Shown one piece after another: positions 1 to 5,598 of a stretch of DNA of 7,207 bases (position 1 is its first letter; the number at the start of each line of letters is the position of its first letter). The translations under genes and the position numbers were made by a program. Where the stretch lies: assembly GCF_000721935.1 (NCBI RefSeq), contig NZ_KL585443.1, positions 48,274 through 55,480 of the forward strand. The letters run 5' to 3'. Under the pieces are notes generated by a model. It saw only the letters and a program-made list of their open reading frames with translations. It searched no databases and was not told the origin of the DNA. Source of the stretch: Streptomyces sp. NRRL WC-3549. GTDB lineage: Bacteria > Actinomycetota > Actinomycetes > Streptomycetales > Streptomycetaceae.

Positions 1-23
1 CGCCTGCCGAGTCCATACGTCCG

Positions 24-43
24 CCCCGGGCCGGGGCCCCGGG
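24..43 (-). terminator. GC-only palindromic block after the acetyltransferase pseudogene
   Basis: The 20 bases directly after the stop of the GNAT pseudogene are pure G and C and self-complementary in two ways: CCCCGG (24-29) with CCGGGG (31-36), and the 12-base palindrome CCGGGGCCCCGG (31-42). In high-GC actinomycetes, terminators often lack a U tract, so this could end the panD-acetyltransferase transcript. The first pairing has only a one-base loop and there is no T run, so this is a weak call. Confidence 0.25.
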
Positions 44-401
44 TCACAGCAGTTCGGGGTGCGAACCGAGCTGCCGCCGGGCCCCTTCCACCAGCTCCTC
101 CGGTGGTTCGGGCGCCTGCTCGGGGTGACGCCGGGCCCACGTGGCGACGTATGGGCAGAGCGGCACGACGGGCACGCCCTCACGGGCCGCGACGGCTTAG
201 AACTCCCAGGCCGGCGCACCCGCGATGCCCCGGCCCTCGTACTCCCGCCCGACGAGGGTGTGTACGGCGACGAGCGCTCCGGGGGGCCGGGTACATCGCG
301 AAGTACGCGATCGTCCCGGCGACGATGCCGTCCAGGCGGGCCACCAGCTTGCCGTGGTCCCGGTCGTCCCGGATCTCGACCGAGGTGTTCTCTGCCGCCA
401 T
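44..401 (-). pseudogene. GNAT-type N-acetyltransferase pseudogene (frameshift plus nonsense)
   Basis: This is the remains of a short GNAT acetyltransferase of the compact NATD1/YjdJ-like type, which transfers acetyl from acetyl-CoA to an unknown acceptor. It begins ATG at 399-401, with AGGA (408-411, complement) six bases upstream. The N-terminus reads normally (EIRDDRDHGKLVARLDG, then AGTIAYF). After PAP the frame is lost at a run of six G (281-286). Removing one base restores GALVAVHTLVG and the acetyl-CoA-loop-like YEGRGIAGAPAWEF. A second lesion follows: TAA (197-199, complement) where family logic suggests TAC (Tyr). Beyond it the frame stays open through AVAAREGVPVVPLCPYVATW and RRHPEQAPEPPEELVEGARR to TGA at 44-46. 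The span of 358 bases is 119 codons plus one, which fits a single insertion. The gene lies 32 nt behind panD on the same strand, so they probably shared a transcript. The indel alone could be a sequencing error; the separate stop makes true decay more likely. Confidence 0.85.
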
Positions 402-433
402 GGCGCGTCCTGCTCGTACGGTGGGCGGACCCG

Positions 434-856
434 CTACGACGCGGGTACGGCGTGCGGGCTCCGCTCTGTACGGCTGCCCGGCACCGGCGCCGACGCGTCG
501 GTCCCCAGAGCCACGATGCGGTTGTCGGCGTCGACGTGCACGACGCTCGGGACGAGCGCGCGGGCCTCGGCGTCGTCGACCTGGGCGTAGCTGATGAGAA
601 TGACCAGGTCCCCGGGGTGCACGAGGTGCGCGGCCGCGCCGTTGATACCGATGACGCCGGAGCCTCGCTCGCCCTCGATGACGTAGGTCTCGAGCCGGGC
701 GCCGTTGTCGATGTCGACGATGTGGACGAGCTCGCCGGGCAGGAGGTCGGCGGCGTCCATGAGGTCCGCGTCGACGGTCACGGAACCGACGTAGTGCAGG
801 TCGGCCTGGGTGACGGTGGCCCGGTGGATCTTGGACTTGAACATGGTGCGCATCAT
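434..856 (-). CDS. panD: Aspartate 1-decarboxylase (PanD) proenzyme
   Basis: PanD decarboxylates L-aspartate to beta-alanine, the precursor for pantothenate and CoA, in the cytoplasm. It is made as an inactive proenzyme that cleaves itself between Gly24 and Ser25, turning Ser25 into the pyruvoyl cofactor. The 140-residue product opens [20 protein letters not shown] and has the cleavage site YVGSVT with G24-S25 at the same numbering as the E. coli enzyme. Other active-site residues known from the family are in register: Lys9, Tyr22, Arg54, Thr57, Tyr58 and Asn72 (in GINGAAAH). The length matches actinobacterial PanD (E. coli is 126), the extra residues being a C-terminal tail. The ATG at 854-856 is preferred: GGGAG (864-868, complement) lies 7 nt upstream and the start aligns with E. 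coli MIRTM. The stop is TAG at 434-436. It is probably the first gene of a two-gene unit with the downstream acetyltransferase pseudogene. Upstream is an AT-rich patch (891-930) likely to hold the promoter. Confidence 0.97.
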   Translation of the reverse strand: MMRTMFKSKIHRATVTQADLHYVGSVTVDADLMDAADLLPGELVHIVDIDNGARLETYVIEGERGSGVIGINGAAAHLVHPGDLVILISYAQVDDAEARALVPSVVHVDADNRIVALGTDASAPVPGSRTERSPHAVPAS

Positions 857-883
857 CGAGGTACTCCCACTCTAGGCTCCCTG

Positions 884-899
884 CCTGCGTTTTTGCAGG
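884..899. repeat. Small inverted repeat in the panD upstream region
   Basis: CCTGC (884-888) and GCAGG (895-899) form a perfect 5-bp inverted repeat around a six-base G/T loop (A/C on the other strand). It lies 27 nt upstream of the panD start codon and inside the least GC-rich stretch of the window. It could be a 5' leader hairpin of the panD mRNA, a protein-binding site, or a leftover of a recombination site. Nothing in the sequence decides among these. Confidence 0.35.
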
Positions 900-1352
900 T
901 CAAGGGCGGTTTTCCTACTTTACAACGAGTCGATGCCCGGACAGCGGCCCCCAAGTCTTCCAGGACCCGTGCCGACCACTTGCCGACGTACCGATGAGCC
1001 GTCAGGCACATGCAGGAGTGCTTCACACGCTGCCCGGACGCACCGCGACGCCTGCACAAGCCTACGCAGCACTTCCCTGAGGGCGTCCGTGATCACCGTC
1101 ACTCCGGCAGCGTGGGCGGGGCGAGTGGTCCGGTGGTCAACCGGGAGTCGGGGCGGACCGCCGACCCTGCGCCGCACGGCCGTCACCGCCGCGAGGGTCA
1201 GATGGCCGGGGTCATCCGCTCCTGCCTCGTCCGACGACGAGCATCCGGCGTTGGTGCTCGGTCATGGGACGCAGCCTCACACGCGGATCCGTGAACCCCG
1301 CCGGGCAGGTGGCTCCACAGGGGTTCCTTCGCGTGAGACGGCATGCAGCACC

Positions 1353-1379
1353 GCGGGCACGGCGGGTGTAGGTGCCCGC
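1353..1379 (-). terminator. Hairpin terminator of the MDR oxidoreductase gene
   Basis: GCGGGCAC (1353-1360) and GTGCCCGC (1372-1379) are perfect 8-bp complementary arms around an 11-base loop. The hairpin begins 18 nt past the oxidoreductase stop at 1398-1400 on the minus strand, the normal place for an intrinsic terminator. No U tract follows, which is common in Streptomyces. Confidence 0.5.
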
Positions 1380-1397
1380 CCTCCGAGCCGTGCCGCC

Positions 1398-2423
1398 TCA
1401 GCGAACGGTGATGACCAGCTTCCCCGTGGTACGGCCCGTCTCCCCCAGGACGTGGGCCCGGGCGCCCTCGGCGAGGGGGAAGGTCCCGGAGACATGGGCC
1501 CGGAGCCGGCCCCGGTCGACGAGGTCGGCGAGGGCGAGCATCCCCGCCCGGTCGTGCTCGACCAGCAGGGTGACGGCGTTGACCTGTGCCTTCTCGGCCG
1601 CGGTCCGGGTGTCCTGGTCGCCCGGCAGCAGGGAGACCAGGACGCCGCCGGGGCGGAGCACGCCCACGGAGCGGGTGGCCGTCTCCCCGCCGAGGGCGTC
1701 GAGGACGACGTCGTAGCGCTCCCCGGTGCCGGCGAAGTCCTCGGAGCGGTGGTCGATGCAGGCGTCCGCGCCGATCTCACGCAGGAAGGCGTGCTTGGGG
1801 GCGCTCGCCGTCCCGGTGACGTGCGCGCCACGCTCCTTGGCGATCTGCACGGCGAGATGTCCGACACCACCGGCGGCGGCGTGGATCAGCACCCGCTGCC
1901 CGGCCCGGAGGCCCGCGGTCTCGACCAGGGCCTGCCAGGCGGTGAGCGCGGCCAGCGGCAGAGCGGCCGCCTGGACGTGGTCGATCCCGGCGGGCTTGGC
2001 GGCGAACGCGCGGGTGGGACCGGTCACGTACTCGGCGTGCGAGCCGGCCCCGTACGGGTAGGGAAGCATCCCGAACACCTCGTCACCGGGCCGGAAGAGG
2101 GTGACGCCGAAGCCCGTCTCCACCACGGTGCCGGAGACGTCCCACCCGAGGGTCAGCGGTGGCGCAGGCAGGAACAGGCCCTGGGCACGGTGCTTGAAGT
2201 CCGTGGGGTTGAGTCCGGCCGCGTGCACGGCGACGAGGATCTCCCCGGGACCGGGCTCCGGCCGCGGAAGCTCCGTCACCCGCAGGACCTCGGGGCCGCC
2301 GAGGACCGTCTGGTGCAGGGCGAGCATCAGGGGCGCACCGTCCGGCGCGGCGGCGGCCGGGGTGTCCGTGGCAGCGGCCGGATCCGGGGAGTTCGGGTTC
2401 TCGGAGGTGTGGGTCGACGTCAT
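1398..2423 (-). CDS. NADP-dependent MDR oxidoreductase, quinone oxidoreductase-like, zinc-independent
   Basis: This is a medium-chain dehydrogenase/reductase of the quinone oxidoreductase type (COG0604), expected to reduce a quinone or enone-type substrate with NADPH in the cytoplasm. The exact substrate cannot be read from sequence. The 341-residue product has a GroES-like catalytic domain (about 33-150) with GLNPTDFKHRAQG, GWDVSGTV (93-100) and PGDEVFGM (112-119). A Rossmann domain follows, with the nucleotide-binding AAAGGVGHLAVQIAK (182-196), and a C-terminal segment ending GKLVITVR. It lacks the zinc-binding cysteine set of alcohol dehydrogenases, unlike the enzyme at 3708-4892. The first 32 residues are a low-complexity Ala/Pro/Thr-rich extension beyond the usual family start. 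I keep the ATG at 2421-2423 because AGGA (2431-2434, complement) sits 7 nt upstream, whereas the internal Met33 has no ribosome site. It is divergent from the regulator starting at 2494, its likely controller, and a hairpin at 1353-1379 follows its end. Confidence 0.93.
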   Translation of the reverse strand: MTSTHTSENPNSPDPAAATDTPAAAAPDGAPLMLALHQTVLGGPEVLRVTELPRPEPGPGEILVAVHAAGLNPTDFKHRAQGLFLPAPPLTLGWDVSGTVVETGFGVTLFRPGDEVFGMLPYPYGAGSHAEYVTGPTRAFAAKPAGIDHVQAAALPLAALTAWQALVETAGLRAGQRVLIHAAAGGVGHLAVQIAKERGAHVTGTASAPKHAFLREIGADACIDHRSEDFAGTGERYDVVLDALGGETATRSVGVLRPGGVLVSLLPGDQDTRTAAEKAQVNAVTLLVEHDRAGMLALADLVDRGRLRAHVSGTFPLAEGARAHVLGETGRTTGKLVITVR

Positions 2424-2493
2424 GCCTCGATCCTGGCCGTACGGCCCGGTTCAGGGCGATGGCAAGAAGGTCAGCTTCCGATACATTCCCGCC
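2424..2493. promoter_or_regulatory. Shared divergent promoter region of oxidoreductase and GlxA-type regulator
   Basis: These 70 bases separate two divergent start codons and must hold both promoters and probably the regulator's operator. Visible elements are a plus-strand -10-like TACATT (2483-2488) and a short inverted repeat GAAG-GTCAG-CTTC (2466-2478), which lies where a bound regulator would affect both genes. I could not find a convincing -35/-10 pair for the minus-strand gene: a TTGCCA/TACGGC pair with an 18-base spacer exists, but it would place the transcript start downstream of the Shine-Dalgarno. Confidence 0.5.
2483..2488 (+). promoter_or_regulatory. Candidate -10 element for a leaderless regulator mRNA
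   Basis: TACATT fits the TANNNT consensus and ends five bases before the ATG at 2494-2496, so transcription would begin at or next to the A of the start codon. No Shine-Dalgarno precedes this ATG at a useful distance (the nearest, AGAAGG at 2465-2470, is 23 nt away), which agrees with a leaderless transcript. The -35 region is not recognisable, so this is an inference. Confidence 0.35.
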
Positions 2494-3624
2494 ATGCCCC
2501 TCGGTCCCGCCTCCCACCGCGTTCCCCGCGCCACCGGCCCCTCCGTCCGCCCGATACCCACTGCGCCCTCCCAGGTCCGGACCCCCGCCGACCGCGCGGC
2601 CGCACTGGGCCGCCTGATGCGTCCGGAGCCACGGCCGGGCGCCCACAAGGTCGTCGTCCTCGCCCTCGACGGCGTCTACCCCTTCGAACTCGGCATTCCG
2701 CACCGGGTCCTGGGCTCGGCCGACGGCCGCTACGAGGTGGTGTCCGCGAGCGTGGACGGGCGGCCCGTGCGTACCGACTCGGATCTGACCGTGACCCCGG
2801 GACAGGGCCCCGAGGCGCTGGCCGAGGCGGACACCGTCGTCATTCCTCCGTACTCGGTCTCCCGGGCCTCGGCCGCCGTCCCGGACCCGCAGGCCCTCGC
2901 CGCCCTGTCCCGTGTCCGCCCCGGCACCCGTCTGGTGTCGATCTGCACCGGCGCCTTCCTGCTGGCCGCCGCCGGGCTCCTGGACGGGCGGCGGGCCACC
3001 ACCCATTGGGCGCTCACCGGCCACTTCCGGGAGCTGTTCCCCCGGGTGGAGCTCGACGCCGACGTGCTCTTCGTCGACCACGGTGACGTGCTGACCTCCG
3101 CCGGCGCGGCGAGCGGGGTCGATGTCTGCCTGCACCTGGTGCGCCGGGACCACGGCAGTGAGGTCGCCAACCAGGTGGCCCGCCGCTGCGTCGTACCGCC
3201 GTTCCGGGAGGGCGGACAAGCGCAGTACATCGAGCGGCCGCTGCCGCCGGCGAGCGGAACCGGCACCGGGCCGACCCGCGACTGGGCGTTGCAGCGGCTC
3301 GGGCTCCCCTTGCCGCTGGACGAACTGGCCGCGCACGCGGCGATGAGCACCCGCACCTTCGCCCGGCGCTTCCGGGAGGAGACCGGTCTGAGCCCCGGCC
3401 GCTGGCTGACCCAGCAGCGGCTGCGCCGGGCACGGCTCCTGCTGGAGTCCAGCGATCTGCCGGTGGAGCGGGTCGCCCATGAGGTCGGCTTCGCCACCGC
3501 CACCTCGCTGCGGCGGCACCTGGCGACGGAGGCGGGGGTCGCTCCGTCCGCCTACCGGCGCACCTTCCGCGCGTCGGGCCCGGTCGCGGGGGTCGCCGGT
3601 GAAGCGTCGGGCGCTGAGGGCTGA
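2494..3624 (+). CDS. GlxA-family transcriptional regulator (DJ-1/PfpI domain + AraC-type HTH)
   Basis: This is a cytoplasmic DNA-binding regulator of 376 residues. Residues 51-215 form a DJ-1/PfpI (amidotransferase-like) domain beginning HKVVVLALDGVYPFELG, with the nucleophile-elbow-like SICTGAFLLAAAGLLDG (Cys151) and RRATTHW (166-172). In this family the domain senses a ligand and is generally not catalytic. Residues about 270-360 are the AraC/XylS double helix-turn-helix: LDELAAHAAMSTRTFARRF is the first HTH, and VERVAHEVGFATATSLRRH the second, followed by GVAPSAYRRTFR. The ATG at 2494 is chosen because a -10-like TACATT sits just before it, allowing leaderless translation, and third positions of the first 42 codons are mostly G/C. 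An internal ATG at 2617 (335 residues, closer to the usual family length) has no ribosome site but remains possible. The gene is divergent from the MDR oxidoreductase across 70 bases, so that gene is the likely target; the effector is unknown. Confidence 0.94.
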   Translation: MPLGPASHRVPRATGPSVRPIPTAPSQVRTPADRAAALGRLMRPEPRPGAHKVVVLALDGVYPFELGIPHRVLGSADGRYEVVSASVDGRPVRTDSDLTVTPGQGPEALAEADTVVIPPYSVSRASAAVPDPQALAALSRVRPGTRLVSICTGAFLLAAAGLLDGRRATTHWALTGHFRELFPRVELDADVLFVDHGDVLTSAGAASGVDVCLHLVRRDHGSEVANQVARRCVVPPFREGGQAQYIERPLPPASGTGTGPTRDWALQRLGLPLPLDELAAHAAMSTRTFARRFREETGLSPGRWLTQQRLRRARLLLESSDLPVERVAHEVGFATATSLRRHLATEAGVAPSAYRRTFRASGPVAGVAGEASGAEG

Positions 3625-3707
3625 AGGGGCCCGGCAGGGGTGGGTGCCCGCAGCCGTGGCCCGCACCTCGGCCGGGTGGTCACGGCGGCGGCGTCCTCCC
3701 CCGGCGC

Positions 3708-4892
3708 TCAGGGGATCAGCAGTGTCTTGATCATTCCGTCCTGCTTCTGCTGGAAGGTCTTGTACACCTGGGGGCCCTCCTCGAGCGGCAGCCGGTGCGT
3801 GGCGAAACCGTCGACGCCCAGCGGGTCCTCGTCGGTGAGCAGCGGCAGGATGTCGTCGACCCAGCGCCTGACGTTGGCCTGGCCCATCCTGATCTGGAGC
3901 TGTTTGTCGAACATGGTCAGCATCGGCAGCGGGTCGGCCGCTCCGCCGTACACGCCGGACACCGAGATCGTGCCGCCCCGGCGCACCACGTCGATCGCGG
4001 CCCGGAGCGCCGCGAGCCGGTCGACGCCCATGGTCTCCATGAGGCGTTCCCCGAGGGCGTCGGGCAGCAGCCCGACCATCCCGTGCGCCGCCTTGGCGAC
4101 GGGGGCGCCGTGCGCCTCCATACCCACCGCGTCGATCACCGCGTCGGTGCCGCGCCCGTCCGTCAGATCGCGGATGGCGTCGCCGAGGTCCTTGCCGTGC
4201 CGGCGCAGATCCAGGCACTTCACCCCGTCCGCGGCGGCGCGGGACAGGCGCTCGGGTACGAGGTCGACGCCCACCACGAGGCCGGCCCCGCGGTGCCGCG
4301 CGATGCGTGCCGCCATCGCGCCGATCGGTCCGAGGCCGAGGACGGTCACCGAACCGCCGGGCGGGATGGCCGCGTACTCCACGGCCTGCCAGGCGGTGGG
4401 CAGTACGTCGGACAGATAGACGAACCGGTCGTCCGCCGGCCCGTGCGGGACCTTGATCGGCAGGGTGTTCCCGAACGGGACCCGCAGCAGCTCCGCCTGT
4501 CCACCGGGCACCTGGCCGTAGAGCTTGGTGTAGCCGAACAGGGAGGCGCCCGTGCCGCGTTCGCGGACCTGGGTGGTCTCGCACTGGGACTGCAAGCCCC
4601 GGTCGCACATGTAGCAGTGTCCGCAGGAGACGTTGAACGGGACGACCACCCGGTCCCCGGGGGCCAGGGCCGTCACCTCGGGGCCCACCTCCTCCACGAT
4701 GCCCATGGGCTCGTGGCCGAGGATGTCGCCCGGGTCGAGGAAGGGGCCGAGGACCTCGTACAGGTGGAGGTCCGAACCGCAGACCCCGGTCGAGGTGATC
4801 CTGACGATGACGTCGGTCGGATCCTCGATGCGCGGATCGGGGACGGTCTCCACCCGGACGTCCCTCTTGCCCTGCCAGGTCAGTGCGCGCAC
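3708..4892 (-). CDS. Zinc-dependent alcohol dehydrogenase, glutathione-independent formaldehyde dehydrogenase-like
   Basis: This is an MDR zinc dehydrogenase of the formaldehyde-dehydrogenase-like branch, expected to oxidise or reduce an alcohol or aldehyde with NAD(P) in the cytoplasm. The 394-residue product has catalytic-zinc motifs GVCGSDLH (Cys38, His43) and GHEP (His60, Glu61). The structural-zinc cluster SCGHCYMC is followed by a fourth Cys (Cys90, 93, 96 and 104). The Rossmann motif is VLGLGPIG (184-191), followed by GVDLVPERL. A longer reading from 4946 is open, but the GTG at 4890-4892 is the start: AAAGGAG lies 7 nt upstream and the family's conserved N-terminus (V/M-RALTW) begins there. 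The DUF6480-like gene lies 151 bp upstream on the same strand, separated by a strong palindrome (5001-5021), so the gene probably has its own promoter. It converges with the regulator ending at 3624. Formaldehyde is a plausible but unproven substrate; other aldehydes or alcohols are equally possible. Confidence 0.95.
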   Translation of the reverse strand: MRALTWQGKRDVRVETVPDPRIEDPTDVIVRITSTGVCGSDLHLYEVLGPFLDPGDILGHEPMGIVEEVGPEVTALAPGDRVVVPFNVSCGHCYMCDRGLQSQCETTQVRERGTGASLFGYTKLYGQVPGGQAELLRVPFGNTLPIKVPHGPADDRFVYLSDVLPTAWQAVEYAAIPPGGSVTVLGLGPIGAMAARIARHRGAGLVVGVDLVPERLSRAAADGVKCLDLRRHGKDLGDAIRDLTDGRGTDAVIDAVGMEAHGAPVAKAAHGMVGLLPDALGERLMETMGVDRLAALRAAIDVVRRGGTISVSGVYGGAADPLPMLTMFDKQLQIRMGQANVRRWVDDILPLLTDEDPLGVDGFATHRLPLEEGPQVYKTFQQKQDGMIKTLLIP

Positions 4893-4899
4893 GATCCGA

Positions 4900-4906
4900 C
4901 TCCTTT
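4900..4906 (-). promoter_or_regulatory. Shine-Dalgarno that fixes the Zn-dehydrogenase start
   Basis: On the minus strand this reads AAAGGAG, seven bases upstream of the GTG at 4890-4892. It is the only strong ribosome site in the area, so the extra 18 codons of open frame up to 4946 are excluded. Confidence 0.85.
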
Positions 4907-5000
4907 CCGGAGGTCTTGCGAGATGTTTTCGAGGTCCTTCGCCCACGGCCGGCCACCTGCTACGGCCCGGCGCACGGGGGTCCGCCCGTAGGCGTGTGTC

Positions 5001-5021
5001 CCGGCCCGTCCGACGGGCCGG
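5001..5021 (-). terminator. Perfect palindrome after the DUF6480-like gene, probable terminator
   Basis: Bases 5001-5010 and 5012-5021 are exact reverse complements around one central base (arms CCGGCCCGTC and GACGGGCCGG). As RNA it would fold into a very stable hairpin with a small loop. It starts 23 nt past the stop of the gene at 5044-5265 and lies 108 nt before the Zn-dehydrogenase start, so it probably ends the first transcript and insulates the second. There is no U tract. A dyad-symmetric operator for the dehydrogenase is the alternative. Confidence 0.55.
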
Positions 5022-5043
5022 CCGTCTCGGCCCGGTCCCGGGT

Positions 5044-5265
5044 TCACAGGAGCAGGGCGTAGACGAGGAAGAAGGCTGCCACCAGGACGACGACCACGAG
5101 GATGGCGGTCAGCGGTCCCTTGCTCCACCCCTTGGGGGCCGCGTGCCGCGGGCCCGCCTCCGAGGTGCTTCCCTCGGCCGGCGGTGTCTCGCCCGGGGGG
5201 ACGCCGCCGCCGGGTTCGAGACCTGGGGTGGTGCGCGGGTCGGGGTCGGGGTTGCCTGTGCTCAT
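5044..5265 (-). CDS. DUF6480-like small tail-anchored membrane protein
   Basis: This is a 73-residue protein of unknown function resembling the Streptomyces DUF6480 family. Residues 1-50 are hydrophilic and Pro/Gly-rich, with the family-like block PGLEPGGGVPPGETPPAEGS (14-33). Lys45 and Lys49 then precede a single hydrophobic helix (51-73, LTAILVVVVLVAAFFLVYAL) that runs to the last residue. That layout predicts a tail anchor, with the N-terminal part in the cytoplasm by the positive-inside rule. No signal peptide or catalytic motif is visible. The ATG at 5263-5265 has no Shine-Dalgarno; instead GGGTAC (5276-5281, complement) lies ten bases upstream and may act as a sigma-B-type -10 for a leaderless mRNA. 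A palindromic terminator follows. It sits between the Zn-dehydrogenase and a divergent SDR, suggesting but not proving a stress-related role. Confidence 0.85.
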   Translation of the reverse strand: MSTGNPDPDPRTTPGLEPGGGVPPGETPPAEGSTSEAGPRHAAPKGWSKGPLTAILVVVVLVAAFFLVYALLL

Positions 5266-5275
5266 ACAGGTGCAC

Positions 5276-5281
5276 GTACCC
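5276..5281 (-). promoter_or_regulatory. Sigma-B-like -10 element (GGGTAC) of the DUF6480-like gene
   Basis: On the minus strand GGGTAC matches the -10 of Streptomyces stress sigma factors of the sigma-B type (GGGTAC/T). Ten bases separate it from the ATG, so transcription would start within a few bases of the start codon, in line with the absence of a ribosome site. The expected -35 (GNNT, 14-16 bases upstream) is only partly matched, by TGGT at a 16-base spacing. Confidence 0.4.
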
Positions 5282-5501
5282 GATCACGGGAGCGCCTACC
5301 AGAAGTGCCCCCGACCAGACGCGCCGGCACCACCCGCCGGTGGAGCCCGGCCGCCACCCGGTGAAGCCGGGTCCGGCCACCGGTGCCCGGGGAAGGACGT
5401 CTCGTGGGCCCGCGCCACCGCCGAGGCCGGGACCACCGAGCACGGTGGCGCCGGCCGGTCCGCACCGGGACGGGCCGGTGGCCCCCATGTGCACCGTTCC
5501 G

Positions 5502-5559
5502 GCCGACGGCGGCACCGCACGAGTGCTTAGGTGGGGGGCACCGCTCGCCGGCCGTCGGC
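5502..5559. repeat. 9-bp inverted repeat upstream of the SDR gene
   Basis: GCCGACGGC (5502-5510) and GCCGTCGGC (5551-5559) are exact reverse complements 40 bases apart. The right arm ends 28 bases before the SDR ribosome site. The enclosed stretch includes the smaller dyad GCAC-GA-GTGC (5517-5526). It could be a leader RNA structure or a pair of regulator sites, but in sequence this GC-rich such arms can occur by chance. Confidence 0.3.
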
Positions 5560-5587
5560 GTGTGGGCCGCCGGGGGGCCGATCCTTC

Positions 5588-5594
5588 AGGAGGT
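5588..5594 (+). promoter_or_regulatory. Strong Shine-Dalgarno of the SDR gene
   Basis: AGGAGGT is a near-perfect anti-16S match, four bases before the ATG at 5599. It is the strongest ribosome site in the window and sets the SDR start, excluding the longer open frame from 5383. Confidence 0.9.
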
Positions 5595-5598
5595 ACAC

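Larger units (their letters stand above)
857..1397. other. Gap without a convincing gene, upstream of panD
   Basis: I see no recognisable gene here. By hand count 861-1080 is 137/220 G+C (about 62%), clearly below the neighbouring genes, and 891-930 is only 18/40. Two open frames exist on the minus strand (853-1059 and 920-1186). They overlap each other, have no recognised domain and lack sustained G/C third-position bias in their later parts. The gap probably contains the panD promoter (the AT-rich stretch around 905-925 is the likeliest -10 region, but I cannot assign a clean -35/-10 pair), a small hairpin at 884-899, and a terminator-like hairpin near 1360 that belongs to the gene on the right. 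The remainder shows nothing I can name and might be decayed coding sequence. Confidence 0.5.
5266..5598. other. Divergent intergenic region between DUF6480-like gene and SDR
   Basis: These 333 bases hold no gene that I can support; the frame that enters the SDR from the left encodes Arg/Pro-rich nonsense-like sequence. Contents seen: the sigma-B-like -10 for the minus-strand gene (5276-5281), a 9-bp inverted repeat (5502-5510 and 5551-5559), and the SDR ribosome site (5588-5594). The SDR promoter must lie here but I cannot identify a -35/-10 pair. Confidence 0.6.

Noticed and set aside
869..903. TTGACC with TAGAGT as the panD promoter
   Set aside because: The 23-base spacer is too long for a normal -35/-10 pair, and the -10 would abut the ribosome site.
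853..1186. Overlapping small minus-strand frames as genes upstream of panD
   Set aside because: No recognised family, fading third-position bias, no clear ribosome site, and they overlap each other and the likely panD promoter.
2436..2465. TTGCCA-18-TACGGC as the minus-strand oxidoreductase promoter
   Set aside because: The implied transcript start near 2429 would lie downstream of the AGGA ribosome site at 2431-2434, and the -10 is poor.
933..3086. Long plus-strand open frame (717 codons) across panD upstream region, oxidoreductase and regulator
   Set aside because: It runs antisense to the oxidoreductase and out of frame with the regulator, gives Arg/Gly/Pro-rich sequence with no domain, and is the usual high-GC shadow frame.
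4893..4946. Longer N-terminus for the Zn-dehydrogenase
   Set aside because: The strong AAAGGAG site and the family start both place initiation at the GTG at 4890-4892; the extra 18 codons would cover the ribosome site.
2083..4956. Minus-strand open frame of 957 codons
   Set aside because: It overlaps two well-supported minus-strand enzymes and one plus-strand regulator in the wrong frame; the translation is low-complexity Arg/Gly/Pro with no motif.
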